Positions 34,805 to 43,653 of a DNA stretch of 64,000 nucleotides are shown piece by piece. The stretch is from Phytohabitans maris (lineage in GTDB: Bacteria; Actinomycetota; Actinomycetes; Mycobacteriales; Micromonosporaceae): assembly GCF_031085175.1 (NCBI RefSeq), contig NZ_JAVHUY010000044.1:21711-85710 (forward strand), read 5' to 3'. Under the pieces are notes generated by a model, which had not been told where the DNA came from, ran no database searches, and saw only the letters and a program-made list of their open reading frames with translations. The position numbers and the translations under genes are program-made. The stretch's first letter is position 1; each line of letters opens with the position of its first letter.

Positions 34805-36145
34805 TTGACCGCTGATCCGTCCCGTCCGTCGCGCCGTGCCCGGCCCCGACACGTCACGATCCTGATCGCCAACCTGCCGGCCGAGCGCGATCGCCGGGTC
34901 ATCCGGGAGTGCCTGACGCTGGAGGAGAACGGGTACGAGGTCACGGTCATCGCGCCGCGGGGCAATCCGGACCTGCGCGTGCTGCCCGGCAGCCGCAATA
35001 CCCGGCTGAAGCCGTACCCGGTCTACCTCAACGGTTCCGGCGTGCTCACGTTCGCGGCCGAGTTCGTCTGGTCGTTCCTCTGCGTGGCCGTCCGCCTCCT
35101 CGGCGAGGTGCTGCACGGCCGGGCGCACGCCGTGCAGGTCTGCAACCCGCCGGACGTCTACTGGCCACTCGCGCTCTTCATCCGCGCGCTGGGCCGGCCC
35201 TGGGTCTTCGACCACCACGACCTGTCCCCGGAGGTGTACGCCACCCGCAGCGACGGCGCGCCCAACCCGCTGGTGTTCCGGGCGCTGACCGCGATGGAGT
35301 GGCTGACGCTGCGCACCGCCTCGGCGGTGGTCGCCACCAACGAGTCGTTCCGGGAGAACGCGCTGCGCCGCGGGGTGCCGCCGGAGAGCGTGACGGTCGT
35401 GCGCAACGGCCCGTCCGCCCGGGAGATCGCGCCGGCCGGGCCGGCCGCCGCGCCGGACGGCACGCACCGCATCGTGTACCTCGGGGTGCTGGGCAAGCAG
35501 GACAACGTCGCCGCCGTGGTCTACGCGGCGCAGGAGCTGGCCCGCCGCCGCCCGGCCCAGGACTGGCGGGTGGTCGTCGCGGGCGACGGCGAGACGCTCG
35601 ACGAGCTCAAGGAGTTGGCGGTCGCGCGCGGCGTGGCCGACCGGGTGGAGTTCACCGGGTGGCTGGGCGGCGACGAGGTCGACGCGCTGCTACAGACCGC
35701 CACGGTCGGCGTCCAGCCGGACCTCCCGACCCGGATGAACCATTTGTCCACTATGGCCAAAAGCGTCGAGTACGTGAGCCGGGGCGTACCGGTCGTCGCC
35801 GTCGACCTCGTCGAGACCCGCCGCACCGCCGGCGACGCCGCCGTGTACGTCGAGACCGGCTCGCCCGCCGAGTTCGCCGTCGCGATCGACATGCTGCTCG
35901 ACGACCCCGAGCGGCGGGCGGCGATGGGCAAGGTCGCGCTGGACCGGTTCGCCACCGAGCTGTCGTGGGAGCACCAGAGCGTGCGGTACGCCGCGATGTG
36001 GCACCGCCTCTTTCGCGGCAGCCGCGGGCGCGGGCAGCGGCAGAGCGTCGCGGACGCGATACCGAACCCGCGGCGGAGCTCCGCGCCGCGCCACGCGGCC
36101 GCCGACGCCGAGCCGGTGCTGAGCGGTCCGGAGTCCACCCCATGA
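34805..36145 (+). CDS. Glycosyltransferase, GT4 family
   Basis: 446 residues, GT-B. N-terminal acceptor domain VTILIANLPAERDRRVIREC...GYEVTVIAPRG with VFDHHDLSPEVY, and donor domain IVYLGVLGKQDNVAAVVYAAQEL and MAKSVEYVSRGVPVVAVDLVETRRTAGDAAVYV. It resembles the sugar-transferase group of capsule loci that work on lipid-linked precursors. The start is TTG 34805 with GAGGTG upstream. The C-terminal 50 residues are low complexity. The stop overlaps the next gene by ATGA. The 210 bases before it hold no gene that I can see. Confidence 0.87.
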   Translation: MTADPSRPSRRARPRHVTILIANLPAERDRRVIRECLTLEENGYEVTVIAPRGNPDLRVLPGSRNTRLKPYPVYLNGSGVLTFAAEFVWSFLCVAVRLLGEVLHGRAHAVQVCNPPDVYWPLALFIRALGRPWVFDHHDLSPEVYATRSDGAPNPLVFRALTAMEWLTLRTASAVVATNESFRENALRRGVPPESVTVVRNGPSAREIAPAGPAAAPDGTHRIVYLGVLGKQDNVAAVVYAAQELARRRPAQDWRVVVAGDGETLDELKELAVARGVADRVEFTGWLGGDEVDALLQTATVGVQPDLPTRMNHLSTMAKSVEYVSRGVPVVAVDLVETRRTAGDAAVYVETGSPAEFAVAIDMLLDDPERRAAMGKVALDRFATELSWEHQSVRYAAMWHRLFRGSRGRGQRQSVADAIPNPRRSSAPRHAAADAEPVLSGPESTP

Positions 36146-36963
36146 CCGTGAGCGTCGTCATCGCCGCGCACAACGAGTCCAAAGTGGTCGGTCGATGCCT
36201 CGCCGCGCTCGGCGAGGGGGGCACCGACCTCGACGTGACCGTGGTGGCCAACGGCTGCACCGACGACACCGCCGAGGTCGCCCGCGGGCACGCCGGCACC
36301 CGGGTGGTCGAGCTGGCCGAGGCGGGCAAGGCCGGCGCGCTCAACGCCGGCGACGCGGTGGCGGCGAGCTTCCCCCGGGTGTACCTCGACGCCGACATGT
36401 CGTTCACCGGCACCCAGATCCAGGTGCTCGTGACCGCGCTCGACGAGCCGGGCGTGCTGGCGGCCACCGCGGTGCGGCGGATGGTCACCCGCGGCTCGGC
36501 GCTGCCGGTCAAGGGCTACTACGCCATCAACAACCGGCTGCCGCTGTTTCGCGACGCGCTCTTCGGGCGGGGCGTGATCGCGCTCTCCAAAGAGGGGCGG
36601 GCCCGCTTCGAGAGCTTCCCCGGGGTGGTCGCCGACGACCTGTTCCTGGACTCGCTCTTCGCCCCGGGCGAAAAGCGAGAGGTGCCGGCGGTGGTCGCCC
36701 GGGTCGCCGCGCCGCGCCGCACCCGCGACCTGGTCCGCCGGCTGGCCCGGGTGCGCGCCGGCAACCGGGCCCTGCGGGCCGTCTCCACGAGCGCCCGCCC
36801 GGCGCAAAACTCCTCCTGGCTGCGGGACGTGGCGCTGCGCCGCCCATGGCTGCTCCCGGCCGCGGTCTGCTACGTGGCCGTCACCGCCGCGGCCGAGATG
36901 CGTGCCCGCCGCGGCACCGGCTGGGGGCGCGACGAGTCGTCCCGGGAGGCGGTCGCCGGATGA
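36142..36963 (+). CDS. Glycosyltransferase, GT2 family
   Basis: 273 residues. GT-A domain: VSVVIAAHNESKVVGRCLAAL, the DxD-type motif VYLDADMSF (DAD), EAGKAGALNAGD, and a VVADDLFLDSLF acceptor motif. No QxxRW, so a single-sugar transferase rather than a synthase. The last 60 residues include one hydrophobic helix (PWLLPAAVCYVAVTAAAEM) that may hold it at the membrane. ATGA overlaps at both ends bind it to its neighbours in translation. Confidence 0.87.
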   Translation: MTVSVVIAAHNESKVVGRCLAALGEGGTDLDVTVVANGCTDDTAEVARGHAGTRVVELAEAGKAGALNAGDAVAASFPRVYLDADMSFTGTQIQVLVTALDEPGVLAATAVRRMVTRGSALPVKGYYAINNRLPLFRDALFGRGVIALSKEGRARFESFPGVVADDLFLDSLFAPGEKREVPAVVARVAAPRRTRDLVRRLARVRAGNRALRAVSTSARPAQNSSWLRDVALRRPWLLPAAVCYVAVTAAAEMRARRGTGWGRDESSREAVAG

Positions 36964-37934
36964 CGCCCACCGTGAGCGTGCTGATGGTCTCGTACCGCAC
37001 GCGCGAGCTGACCGTGCGCGCCCTGTCCGCGCTGCGCGACTCGTGCCCGGGTACGACGTTCGAGACGATCGTGGTCGACAACGCCTCCGGCGACGGCTCG
37101 GCCGCGGCGATCCGGGGCGCCTTCCCCGCCGCGACGGTCGAGGAGCTGCCGGAGAACGTCGGCTTCGGCCGCGCCATGAACCGCGCCGCCCGCCACGCCC
37201 GCGGCGACTGGCTGCTGCTGGTCAACCCGGACACCGAGCCGGAGGGCGACGTGGTGAGCGCGCTCGTCGCGTACGCGACGGCGCATCCCGAGCACGGCAT
37301 CTACACGGGGCGCACGCTGCACGCCGACGGCACCGACGACATGCGCTCCTGCTTCGCGCTGCCCACGCTGCGGCAGTACCTGGCGTTCGCGCTGGGCCTG
37401 TCCACGCTCGGCCGCCGCTTTCGCCGCCTGGGGCCGGTCTTCAACCCCGAGGAGCTTCCCGGGTACGACCGGACGACGGCCCGCGAGGTGCCGGCGGTCT
37501 CCGGCTGCCTGATGCTGGTCCGCCGCGACCTGTTCACCGCGCTGGACGGCTTCACGCCCGACTACTTCATGTACAGCGAGGACATCGACCTCTGCGTCCG
37601 CGCCCGGGAGCATGGCGCCCGCCCGGTGCTGGTGCCCGAGGCCCGGCTGCGCCACCTGGGCGGCGCCTCGGCCGGCACGAGCTCCCGCAAGATCGTGATG
37701 CTGCTGCGCGGCAAGTGCACGTTCGTGCGGCTCCGCTGGACCCCGGCCCGCGCGGCGACCGCACGCACGCTGATCGCGGCCGGCGTCGGACTGCGCGGCG
37801 GCCTGGCCGCCCTGCTGCGCCGCAAGAGCCCGTGGCGCGAGGTCTGGCGCGCCCGGCGGGTCTGGCTGGCCGGCTGGCCCGCGCCCGCGCCGGCGCCGGC
37901 GCCTGTGATCAAAGCTCCCTCCACGTCGTTCTAG
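36960..37934 (+). CDS. Glycosyltransferase, GT2 family (rhamnosyltransferase-like)
   Basis: 324 residues. GT-A core: VSVLMVSYRTRELTVRALSAL, VVDNASGDGSAAAIR, LPENVGFGRAMNRAA, DxD-type LLVNPDTEPEG, and the acceptor motif MYSEDIDLCVRARE with CLMLVRRDLF. This set is typical of WbbL-like rhamnosyl- and related transferases of O-antigen loci. The C-terminal 50 residues are basic, then Ala/Pro-repetitive (APAPAPAP). The stop lies within a strong terminator hairpin, marking the end of this plus-strand block. Confidence 0.87.
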   Translation: MTPTVSVLMVSYRTRELTVRALSALRDSCPGTTFETIVVDNASGDGSAAAIRGAFPAATVEELPENVGFGRAMNRAARHARGDWLLLVNPDTEPEGDVVSALVAYATAHPEHGIYTGRTLHADGTDDMRSCFALPTLRQYLAFALGLSTLGRRFRRLGPVFNPEELPGYDRTTAREVPAVSGCLMLVRRDLFTALDGFTPDYFMYSEDIDLCVRAREHGARPVLVPEARLRHLGGASAGTSSRKIVMLLRGKCTFVRLRWTPARAATARTLIAAGVGLRGGLAALLRRKSPWREVWRARRVWLAGWPAPAPAPAPVIKAPSTSF

Positions 37935-37958
37935 CGACTTGAAGGGAGCTTCGATCAC
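37905..37958. terminator. Bidirectional terminator hairpin
   Basis: GTGATCAAAGCTCCCT (37905-37920) pairs with AGGGAGCTTCGATCAC (37943-37958) with one mismatch in 16 bp and a 22-base loop. It begins inside the last codons of the GT2 gene and ends 12 bases from the stop of the convergent asparagine-synthase-like gene. Confidence 0.8.
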
Positions 37959-37969
37959 GGATCGGAGCC

Positions 37970-39703
37970 TCAGGCGGGCACCGACTGGCGTTCCACCACC
38001 GCGAGGTTGGCCAGGAAGCCGACCGTGGCGGCGTCGGTGCCGAACTCGCCGGAGAGCAGGCCGGACAGCCAGGCCTCGCGGACGAAGCCGGAGCGCAGGA
38101 CCGGCTCGACCAGCTTGGGCTGCTCGCGCCAGTGGCGTACGACCAGGTCGGCGAGGACCGGGGTGCCGGCGGCGGTGGCGGCCTTGCCCCGGGCGAACTG
38201 GTAGACCTTCTCCATGCCGCGCTGGGCGTACTTGCGGACCGAGTACTCGGCGAGCTGCTTCGGCACGTAGCGGCGGGGGAGATGGCGCGGGCGTACGCCG
38301 GTGGCGAGCCGGGCGTTGGCCAGCCACGGGTCCAGGCGCTCCAGCACCCGCGCGGCGTAGCCGGAGCCGCTGCGGCGGGTGGGCGGCACCGAGCGGGCCA
38401 GCGCCAGGAAGCGCGGGTCGAGGTACGGGCCGACGATCGTGCGGTCCAGGCAGGCGCCGGTGAAGTTGATGCCCACCCAGCGGTGCACCCGCTCCTGGAG
38501 GAAGAACTCGTCGATCGCGGTCAGCCAGTCGGTGTGGTACCCCGCGAAGGCGCGGCGGATGGCGGCGGCGCCGTCGGCGCGGGCGGAGGCGGCGAAGTCG
38601 GGCTCCAGCGCGTCCGCCGCGGTGGCGTCGTTGGTGAGGAACCACCAGCGGGCCAACCGGTCGACAAGCTCGGTGTCCGGCGCGTCGTGCTGCTGCTGGC
38701 CCATGTGGTAGCTGCCCCGGGCCATCTCGCCGCCCTGCCCGGTGATCCGCACGCCGGGCGGCACCTGGCTCTCCACCCAGTCGAGCACGCCCAGGGCCAC
38801 CGGGTTGCCGACCGTGTCGTGCCGGAGCGCGGAGGCGTCCACGAGCTCGTACGCCGCCTCGGGCGTGAGGTCGCCGAGCTTGGTCAGGTCGATCACCTGG
38901 TGGTCGGTGCGGAAATGCGCGGCCAGCTCGCCGGCGATCACCGGGTCGGCCCGGCCCGGCGCGGAGAGGGTGAGCGTGCGGACCCCGGCCCGGCGGGCGG
39001 CCGGGAGCGCGGCGAACGCCAGCCGGCTGTCGAAGCCGCCGGAGAGCTCGAAGACCGTGTCGGGGTGCTCGTCCAGGCACCGCTCGACGTTGCCGCGCAG
39101 CAGGGCGGCCATCGCCTCGACCGGGTCGCCGCCGGGCACCTCGGCCGGCCCGGTCGTGTCCACATAGGACGTCGTGGTGAGCTCGCCGCCGGCCAGCCGC
39201 CAGGTCGAGCCGGCGGGCAGCTTGGTCACGCCCTGGAACGGGGTCGCCTCGCCGAGGTGGAAGCCGGTCACCGCGTACGTGCCGACGGCGTGCCGGTCGA
39301 GCGGGGCGCCGGCGAGCCGGGCCAGCTCGAGCGCGGAGGTGGAGACCGCCGCCCAGCCGTCGCCGCGGACCCCGTACAGGTGGCGCAGGCCGATGTGGTC
39401 GGTAGCGGCGATCAGCTGCTGGTCGTCGTAGGCGACGGCGGCGAACGGGGCGGCCATCTGGGCCAGCGGCGTGCCGGCGCGCAGCCACCTCGCGAGGATC
39501 TCGGCGTCGACCGGGCGGAAGTCGTGGTCGCGGGGGCCCAGCGCCAGCGCCACGACGCCGCGCTCGCCGGGGAGTGTGCCGTCGATCCAGAGCCGGCCCC
39601 ACGGGCGGTGCGCCACCGACGCGCCGCCGCCGAAGGGCGCCGCCGGGGCCGGACCCGCTCCCGGCGTCCCGCTCACCGCGAGCAGGTTGCGATTGAACTC
39701 CAC
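37970..39703 (-). CDS. Asparagine synthase-related amidotransferase/adenylating enzyme
   Basis: 577 residues. The C-terminal synthetase domain has the PP-loop SGGFDSR at 221-227, which binds ATP, and GRADPVIAGELAAHF. The N-terminal part keeps the glutaminase fold (AAVAYDDQQLIAATDHIGLRHLYG) but begins VEFNRN, without Cys2, so it should not hydrolyse glutamine. It would activate a carboxylate for amide formation using ammonia or another amine, as in beta-lactam synthetase or the asparagine-synthase homologues of O-antigen loci that amidate uronic acids. Its position inside the polysaccharide region favours the latter. GTG 39703 follows GGAGAG. Confidence 0.83.
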   Translation of the reverse strand: MEFNRNLLAVSGTPGAGPAPAAPFGGGASVAHRPWGRLWIDGTLPGERGVVALALGPRDHDFRPVDAEILARWLRAGTPLAQMAAPFAAVAYDDQQLIAATDHIGLRHLYGVRGDGWAAVSTSALELARLAGAPLDRHAVGTYAVTGFHLGEATPFQGVTKLPAGSTWRLAGGELTTTSYVDTTGPAEVPGGDPVEAMAALLRGNVERCLDEHPDTVFELSGGFDSRLAFAALPAARRAGVRTLTLSAPGRADPVIAGELAAHFRTDHQVIDLTKLGDLTPEAAYELVDASALRHDTVGNPVALGVLDWVESQVPPGVRITGQGGEMARGSYHMGQQQHDAPDTELVDRLARWWFLTNDATAADALEPDFAASARADGAAAIRRAFAGYHTDWLTAIDEFFLQERVHRWVGINFTGACLDRTIVGPYLDPRFLALARSVPPTRRSGSGYAARVLERLDPWLANARLATGVRPRHLPRRYVPKQLAEYSVRKYAQRGMEKVYQFARGKAATAAGTPVLADLVVRHWREQPKLVEPVLRSGFVREAWLSGLLSGEFGTDAATVGFLANLAVVERQSVPA

Positions 39704-39814
39704 GGTCTCTCCTCGGGCAGCCCCCACCGGCTTGCCGACTCTACCGGCGTTCCACGGCCGGGGACCGACGGATATCCGACTCACCCGCCCCGGTGAGCAG
39801 GGCGCACGCCCTTG

Positions 39815-39820
39815 TACCGT
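39815..39820 (+). promoter_or_regulatory. -10 box of the deacetylase gene
   Basis: TACCGT, 7 bases before GTG 39828; no ribosome site is visible. Fits a leaderless transcript. Confidence 0.45.
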
Positions 39821-39827
39821 GTCGCCG

Positions 39828-40562
39828 GTGAGGTCCTTCTCGACCACCGCGCGACAGGTGGTCCGCCCGGCCGCGCGCGCACTCACCCGTCCGGTGGGCA
39901 CGGTGCGGGCCGTCCGGACCGCGCGCCCCGACATCGTGCTGACGTACGACGACGGACCGGACCCGGACGGCACGCCGGCCGTGCTGGACGCCCTCGCCCG
40001 ATTCGGTGCCACGGCCACGTTCTTCGTGCTGACCCGCCGCGCGCGGCTGCACACCGGGCTGCTGGGCGAGGTCGCCGCCGCGGGGCACGAGATCGCCCTG
40101 CACGGTATCGACCACACCCGCCTCACCCGGCTCCCGCTGGCGCAGGCCCGGCGCCGGATCCGGGACGGTAAGGCCGAGCTCGAAGACCTGACCGGCGCAC
40201 CGGTGCGGTGGTTCCGCGCGCCGTACGGCGCACTGCTCCCGCGGCACTGGCTGGAGGTGCGCCGGGCCGGGCTCATGCCGGTCGCCTGGGGCCCCACACC
40301 CCGCGACTGGGACGACGAGTCCGAGGAGCGGCTCGCCGAGGGCGTGATGGCGCGCAGCGGCGCCGGCGAGATCGTCCTCGCCCACGACGGGTACGCGGGT
40401 GCGGAGGACAACGCGTTCGACGGTCCGGAGCCGGCGATCGACCGGGGCAAGCTGTCGAGCCTGATGCTGGAGGGTTTCGCCGAGCGGGGCCTGGCCGGCC
40501 GCAGCCTCGGCGCCGCGCTGGAGCACGGCACGGTGGCCAAGTGGGCGTGGTTCCTCAAGTGA
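39828..40562 (+). CDS. Polysaccharide deacetylase (CE4/NodB domain)
   Basis: 244 residues. CE4 motifs are complete: TYDDGPD with Asp41 (base) and Asp42 (metal), metal histidines His92 and His96 in HGIDH, RAPYG at 130-134, and a late WDDE / IVLAHDG motif with the catalytic histidine. These enzymes remove N- or O-acetyl groups from glycans. No clear signal peptide; a basic N-terminus (RSFSTTARQVVRPAARAL) leaves location open. Its stop overlaps the first unit of a tandem repeat that starts the next gene. Confidence 0.9.
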   Translation: MRSFSTTARQVVRPAARALTRPVGTVRAVRTARPDIVLTYDDGPDPDGTPAVLDALARFGATATFFVLTRRARLHTGLLGEVAAAGHEIALHGIDHTRLTRLPLAQARRRIRDGKAELEDLTGAPVRWFRAPYGALLPRHWLEVRRAGLMPVAWGPTPRDWDDESEERLAEGVMARSGAGEIVLAHDGYAGAEDNAFDGPEPAIDRGKLSSLMLEGFAERGLAGRSLGAALEHGTVAKWAWFLK

Positions 40563-40642
40563 CGGCCGAACAAGGGAAAGTGACGGCCGAACATGGGAGA
40601 GTGACGGCCGCGCATGGGAAAGTGACGGCCGAGCAAGGGGCC
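40559..40642 (+). repeat. Four 21-base tandem repeats carrying start codons
   Basis: Units at 40559, 40580, 40601 and 40622, each beginning GTGACGGCCG and ending in GGGAAA, GGGAGA, GGGAAA or GGGGCC. They encode the heptad VTAEQGK four times with small changes. Each unit offers a GTG start and, at its end, a purine-rich ribosome site for the next. Confidence 0.9.
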
Positions 40643-41791
40643 GCCGTGCCCTGGATCGTCGTCTGCGCGGTCAACTCCTGGACCGGTACCGCCCGCACCG
40701 ACCGGCACATCGCCACGCAGCTGACCCGGTACGCGCGGGTGCTGTGGGTGGATCCGCCGGTCTCCGTGGTGACCCCCGCCGACTACCGCCACGGGGCACC
40801 GCGCTCGCTGCGGCCGCGGCTGCACACCGAAGGGCCGCGGGTGACCCGGCTGGCCACGGTGGCGCAGCCCTTCCACACCCGGCGCGGCATCCGGCTGGCC
40901 ACCCCGGCGCTGGTCCGGGCGCAGATCCGCTGGGCGCTGCGGCGGCTTGGCGTACGGCCGGCGGCGGTGCTCGCCTTCTCCGCCAGCGACCTGCTCGGCC
41001 GCTGGGGCGACGACGTGCTCGACGTGCTCTACGCGACCGACGACTACCTGGCCGGCGCGGACCTGATGCAGATCGCCCCGGAAGACGTCGACCGCGAGGA
41101 GCGCGAGGCACTGTCCCGCGCCGACCGGGTGATCGTGGTCTCCGAGGTGCTGGCCGGCAAGTGGCGGGCGCTCGGCGCCGACCCGGTGGTGGTGCCCGGC
41201 GGGGTGCGCGCGGACGCGTACACGGGGGTCGACTCGGCTCCGCTCCCGACCGGCGTGGACCTGCCCGGCCCGGTGGCGGGCGTGGTGGGCCACCTCTCCG
41301 ACCGGATCGACGTGCGGCTGCTGGAAGCGGTGGTCGAGGCGGGCTGCTCGCTGCTGATGGTCGGCTCGCGCGACGAGCGGTGGGCGGTGCGGGAGTTCGA
41401 GCGGCTCTGCGCCCACCCGCGCGTGGCGTACGTGGGGCACCGCCCCTTCGCCGACCTCCCGTCGTACCTGCGCCTGATCGACGTGGGGCTCACGCCCTAT
41501 GTGGACAATGCCTTCAACCGCGCCTCGTTTCCGCTCAAGACGCTGGAGTACCTCGCGGCCGGCCGCCCGGTGGTGAGCACCGACCTGCCGGCCGTGCGGT
41601 GGCTCGACACCGACCTGGTCCGCATCGTGACCGACCCGGCCGGGTTCGGCGAGGCGGCGGTCAAGGTGGCGGCCGAGGCGCGGATGCCGGAGCGGGTGAG
41701 GGCGCGGCGGGACTTCGCGGCGGGGCACTCCTGGGCCAACCGGGCCGACCGGGTGGCGCGGGCCATCGGGCTCACCGGGACGGGCGGCTGA
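40559..41791 (+). CDS. Glycosyltransferase, GT4-like
   Basis: 410 residues from the first GTG; the real start may be any of the four repeated GTG codons (40559, 40580, 40601, 40622). The folded protein begins about residue 31 (VPWIVVCAVNSWTGTARTDRHIATQL). GT-B fold: VLYATDDYLAGADLM, DRVIVVSEVLAGKWRALGADPVVVPGGV, and the donor site GLTPYVDNAFNRASFPLKTLEYLAAGRPVVSTDL. It matches UDP-sugar-using transferases with the KTLEYLAAG motif. Overlaps the deacetylase stop, implying a two-gene unit. Confidence 0.85.
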   Translation: MTAEQGKVTAEHGRVTAAHGKVTAEQGAAVPWIVVCAVNSWTGTARTDRHIATQLTRYARVLWVDPPVSVVTPADYRHGAPRSLRPRLHTEGPRVTRLATVAQPFHTRRGIRLATPALVRAQIRWALRRLGVRPAAVLAFSASDLLGRWGDDVLDVLYATDDYLAGADLMQIAPEDVDREEREALSRADRVIVVSEVLAGKWRALGADPVVVPGGVRADAYTGVDSAPLPTGVDLPGPVAGVVGHLSDRIDVRLLEAVVEAGCSLLMVGSRDERWAVREFERLCAHPRVAYVGHRPFADLPSYLRLIDVGLTPYVDNAFNRASFPLKTLEYLAAGRPVVSTDLPAVRWLDTDLVRIVTDPAGFGEAAVKVAAEARMPERVRARRDFAAGHSWANRADRVARAIGLTGTGG

Positions 41792-41865
41792 TCCGTCAGT
41801 CAGCCAGCCGGTACACCGCATTCGGCTGATTCGCCCGGTACGCCGCGCGCGTACCCTCGGTCGCC

Positions 41866-42915
41866 ATGGCCGACCCCTCCCGACCCGCGACCGCGCTCCT
41901 GGACAGCCTGGAGCCGGCCCCCGACGCGCCCGCGACCAGCCGGCGGCGCCGATGGTGGCGCCTGGTCGCGCTGATCCTCGGCCTGGCGCTCGTGCTCGGC
42001 GCCGGCGGCACCGCCGGGGCCGCGTGGCTCTACACCCGGTCCGTGGACAACAGCATCGAACGGGTGGACGCCTTCGTGGGCGTGCCCGAGGAGAGCCGGC
42101 CGGAGAAGGTCGCCGGCAAGGCGCTCAACCTCCTCATCGTCGGCAGCGACTCGCGCGACCCGGACGTGGGCGGCTCCCGCACCGACACGATCATTCTGGC
42201 GCACGTGTCGGCGAGCCGGGAGGACGCCCAGTTCATCTCGATCCCGCGGGACACCTGGGTGGACGTCCCGCGCTCCGCGGACGGCAAGTCCGGCGGGCGC
42301 AAGGCGAAAATCAACGCGGCCTTCGCGTGGGGCGGCGCCCCGCTGCTCGTACAGACGGTGGAGAAGCTGACCGGCGTGCGCGTCGACAACGTGATGCTGG
42401 TCGACTTCGCCGGCTTCAAGGACGTGGTGGACGCGCTCGACGGCGTGGACATCGCGGTGGACGAGGACTTCACCTCGGTCCACTCCGACCGCACGTTCAC
42501 CGCGGGCGACCAGCACATGGACGGCGACACCGCACTGGACTACGCGCGCCAGCGCTACCAGTTCGCGGACGGGGACTTCACCCGGATGCGGCACCAGCAG
42601 CAGCTGGTGAAGGCGATCATCGAGCGGGCCGGAGACCGGGGCCTGCTGACCGATCCGGTACGGCTCAACAAGTTCATCCGCAGCACGGCCGACGCGGTGA
42701 CCCTGGACAAGCAGATGAAGCTCTTCGACACCGTCTGGGGGCTGCGCGGGCTGCGGCCGGACAGCATGACGTTCATGACCAGCCCGTCGCGGGACACCGG
42801 TTGGGTCGGCGACCAGAGCGTGGTGTTCGCCGACGAGGACGCGTCGCAGAGCCTGTACGAGGCGGTCCGCGACGACGAGATGACCGATTGGCTGATCGCG
42901 AACCCGCAGGAATGA
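41866..42915 (+). CDS. LCP (LytR-CpsA-Psr) family glycopolymer transferase
   Basis: 349 residues. One N-terminal membrane span (LVALILGLALVLGAGGTAGAAWLY) places the catalytic domain outside. LCP motifs: NLLIVGSDSRDPDVGGSRTDTIILAHV, SIPRDTWVDVP, and YARQRYQFADGDFTRMRHQQQLVKAI with the conserved Arg residues that hold the polyprenyl pyrophosphate. LCP enzymes join glycopolymers to peptidoglycan, so it likely attaches the polysaccharide made by this locus to the wall. TACCCT lies 8 bases before ATG 41866. Confidence 0.92.
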   Translation: MADPSRPATALLDSLEPAPDAPATSRRRRWWRLVALILGLALVLGAGGTAGAAWLYTRSVDNSIERVDAFVGVPEESRPEKVAGKALNLLIVGSDSRDPDVGGSRTDTIILAHVSASREDAQFISIPRDTWVDVPRSADGKSGGRKAKINAAFAWGGAPLLVQTVEKLTGVRVDNVMLVDFAGFKDVVDALDGVDIAVDEDFTSVHSDRTFTAGDQHMDGDTALDYARQRYQFADGDFTRMRHQQQLVKAIIERAGDRGLLTDPVRLNKFIRSTADAVTLDKQMKLFDTVWGLRGLRPDSMTFMTSPSRDTGWVGDQSVVFADEDASQSLYEAVRDDEMTDWLIANPQE

Positions 42916-42981
42916 ACCGAACCGCCCGAGGTGTCGGATAGCTGATCCGATCGGGCCTGCCGCCGCGCGCGAGGCGCCCAC

Positions 42982-42987
42982 TACCCT
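42982..42987 (+). promoter_or_regulatory. -10 box of the methyltransferase gene
   Basis: TACCCT ends 6 bases before GTG 42994, without a ribosome site: leaderless geometry. Confidence 0.5.
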
Positions 42988-42993
42988 CCCAGC

Positions 42994-43653
42994 GTGGGTC
43001 TACATTCCTTGCGCCGGCGCCTCGTCGACTCGCCGGACTCGTGGGGCGCGCGGCGCCGGGCCAAGCGGGCGCTCTGGTTGAGCGAGACGTTTCCCGACCT
43101 CGCCCAGATGTCCGTCATCGACCTGGGCGGCCGCGTCGACACCTGGGAGCGCGCGACGGTGCGCCCCAAGCACGTGCACGTGGTCAACCTGGAGCCGCTC
43201 CCCGGTGACCTGCCCGAGTGGGCCGAGCTCGACTACGGCGACGCCTGCGCGCTGCCCGACCACATCGCCAAGCGCCGCTACGACCTCGTCTTCTCCAACT
43301 CGGTGATCGAGCACGTGGGCGGGCACGAGCGGCGGGTGCGCTTCGCCGAGTCGGTGCACACGCTGGCCGAGGCGCACTGGGTGCAGACGCCCTACCGGTT
43401 CTTTCCGATCGAGCCGCACTGGGTGGCGCCGGGCATGCAGTTCCTGCCCACCTCGCTGCGGACGAGCGTGGCCCACCGGTGGCCGCTGTCGCACACGCCG
43501 GCCAAGGACCGCGCCACGGCCATGCAAAACGTGCTGTGGACCGAGTTGATCGACAAGACGCAGATGCGCCACTACTTTCCGCGGTCGACCATCCGGTCGG
43601 AGCGGTTCCTCGGGCTCACCAAATCGATGATCGCCTACAAGCTGCCGAGCTGA
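42994..43653 (+). CDS. Class I SAM-dependent methyltransferase-like protein
   Basis: 219 residues. The Rossmann core is compact: VIDLGGRVDTWER (motif I, SAM site), HVVNLEPLPGDL, YGDACALPD and YDLVFSNSVIEHVGGHERR (motif IV region typical of methyltransferase type 11). The C-terminal half (HWVQTPYRFFPIEPHWVAPGMQFLP) matches methyltransferases found in surface-polysaccharide loci. It may methylate a sugar of the repeat unit. Separate transcript judging from its own -10 box. Confidence 0.82.
   Translation: MGLHSLRRRLVDSPDSWGARRRAKRALWLSETFPDLAQMSVIDLGGRVDTWERATVRPKHVHVVNLEPLPGDLPEWAELDYGDACALPDHIAKRRYDLVFSNSVIEHVGGHERRVRFAESVHTLAEAHWVQTPYRFFPIEPHWVAPGMQFLPTSLRTSVAHRWPLSHTPAKDRATAMQNVLWTELIDKTQMRHYFPRSTIRSERFLGLTKSMIAYKLPS

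Noticed and set aside
38132..39796. A 554-codon plus-strand frame opposite the asparagine-synthase-like gene.
   Set aside because: Antisense shadow without domains; the minus strand has the SGGFDSR loop and a good ribosome site.
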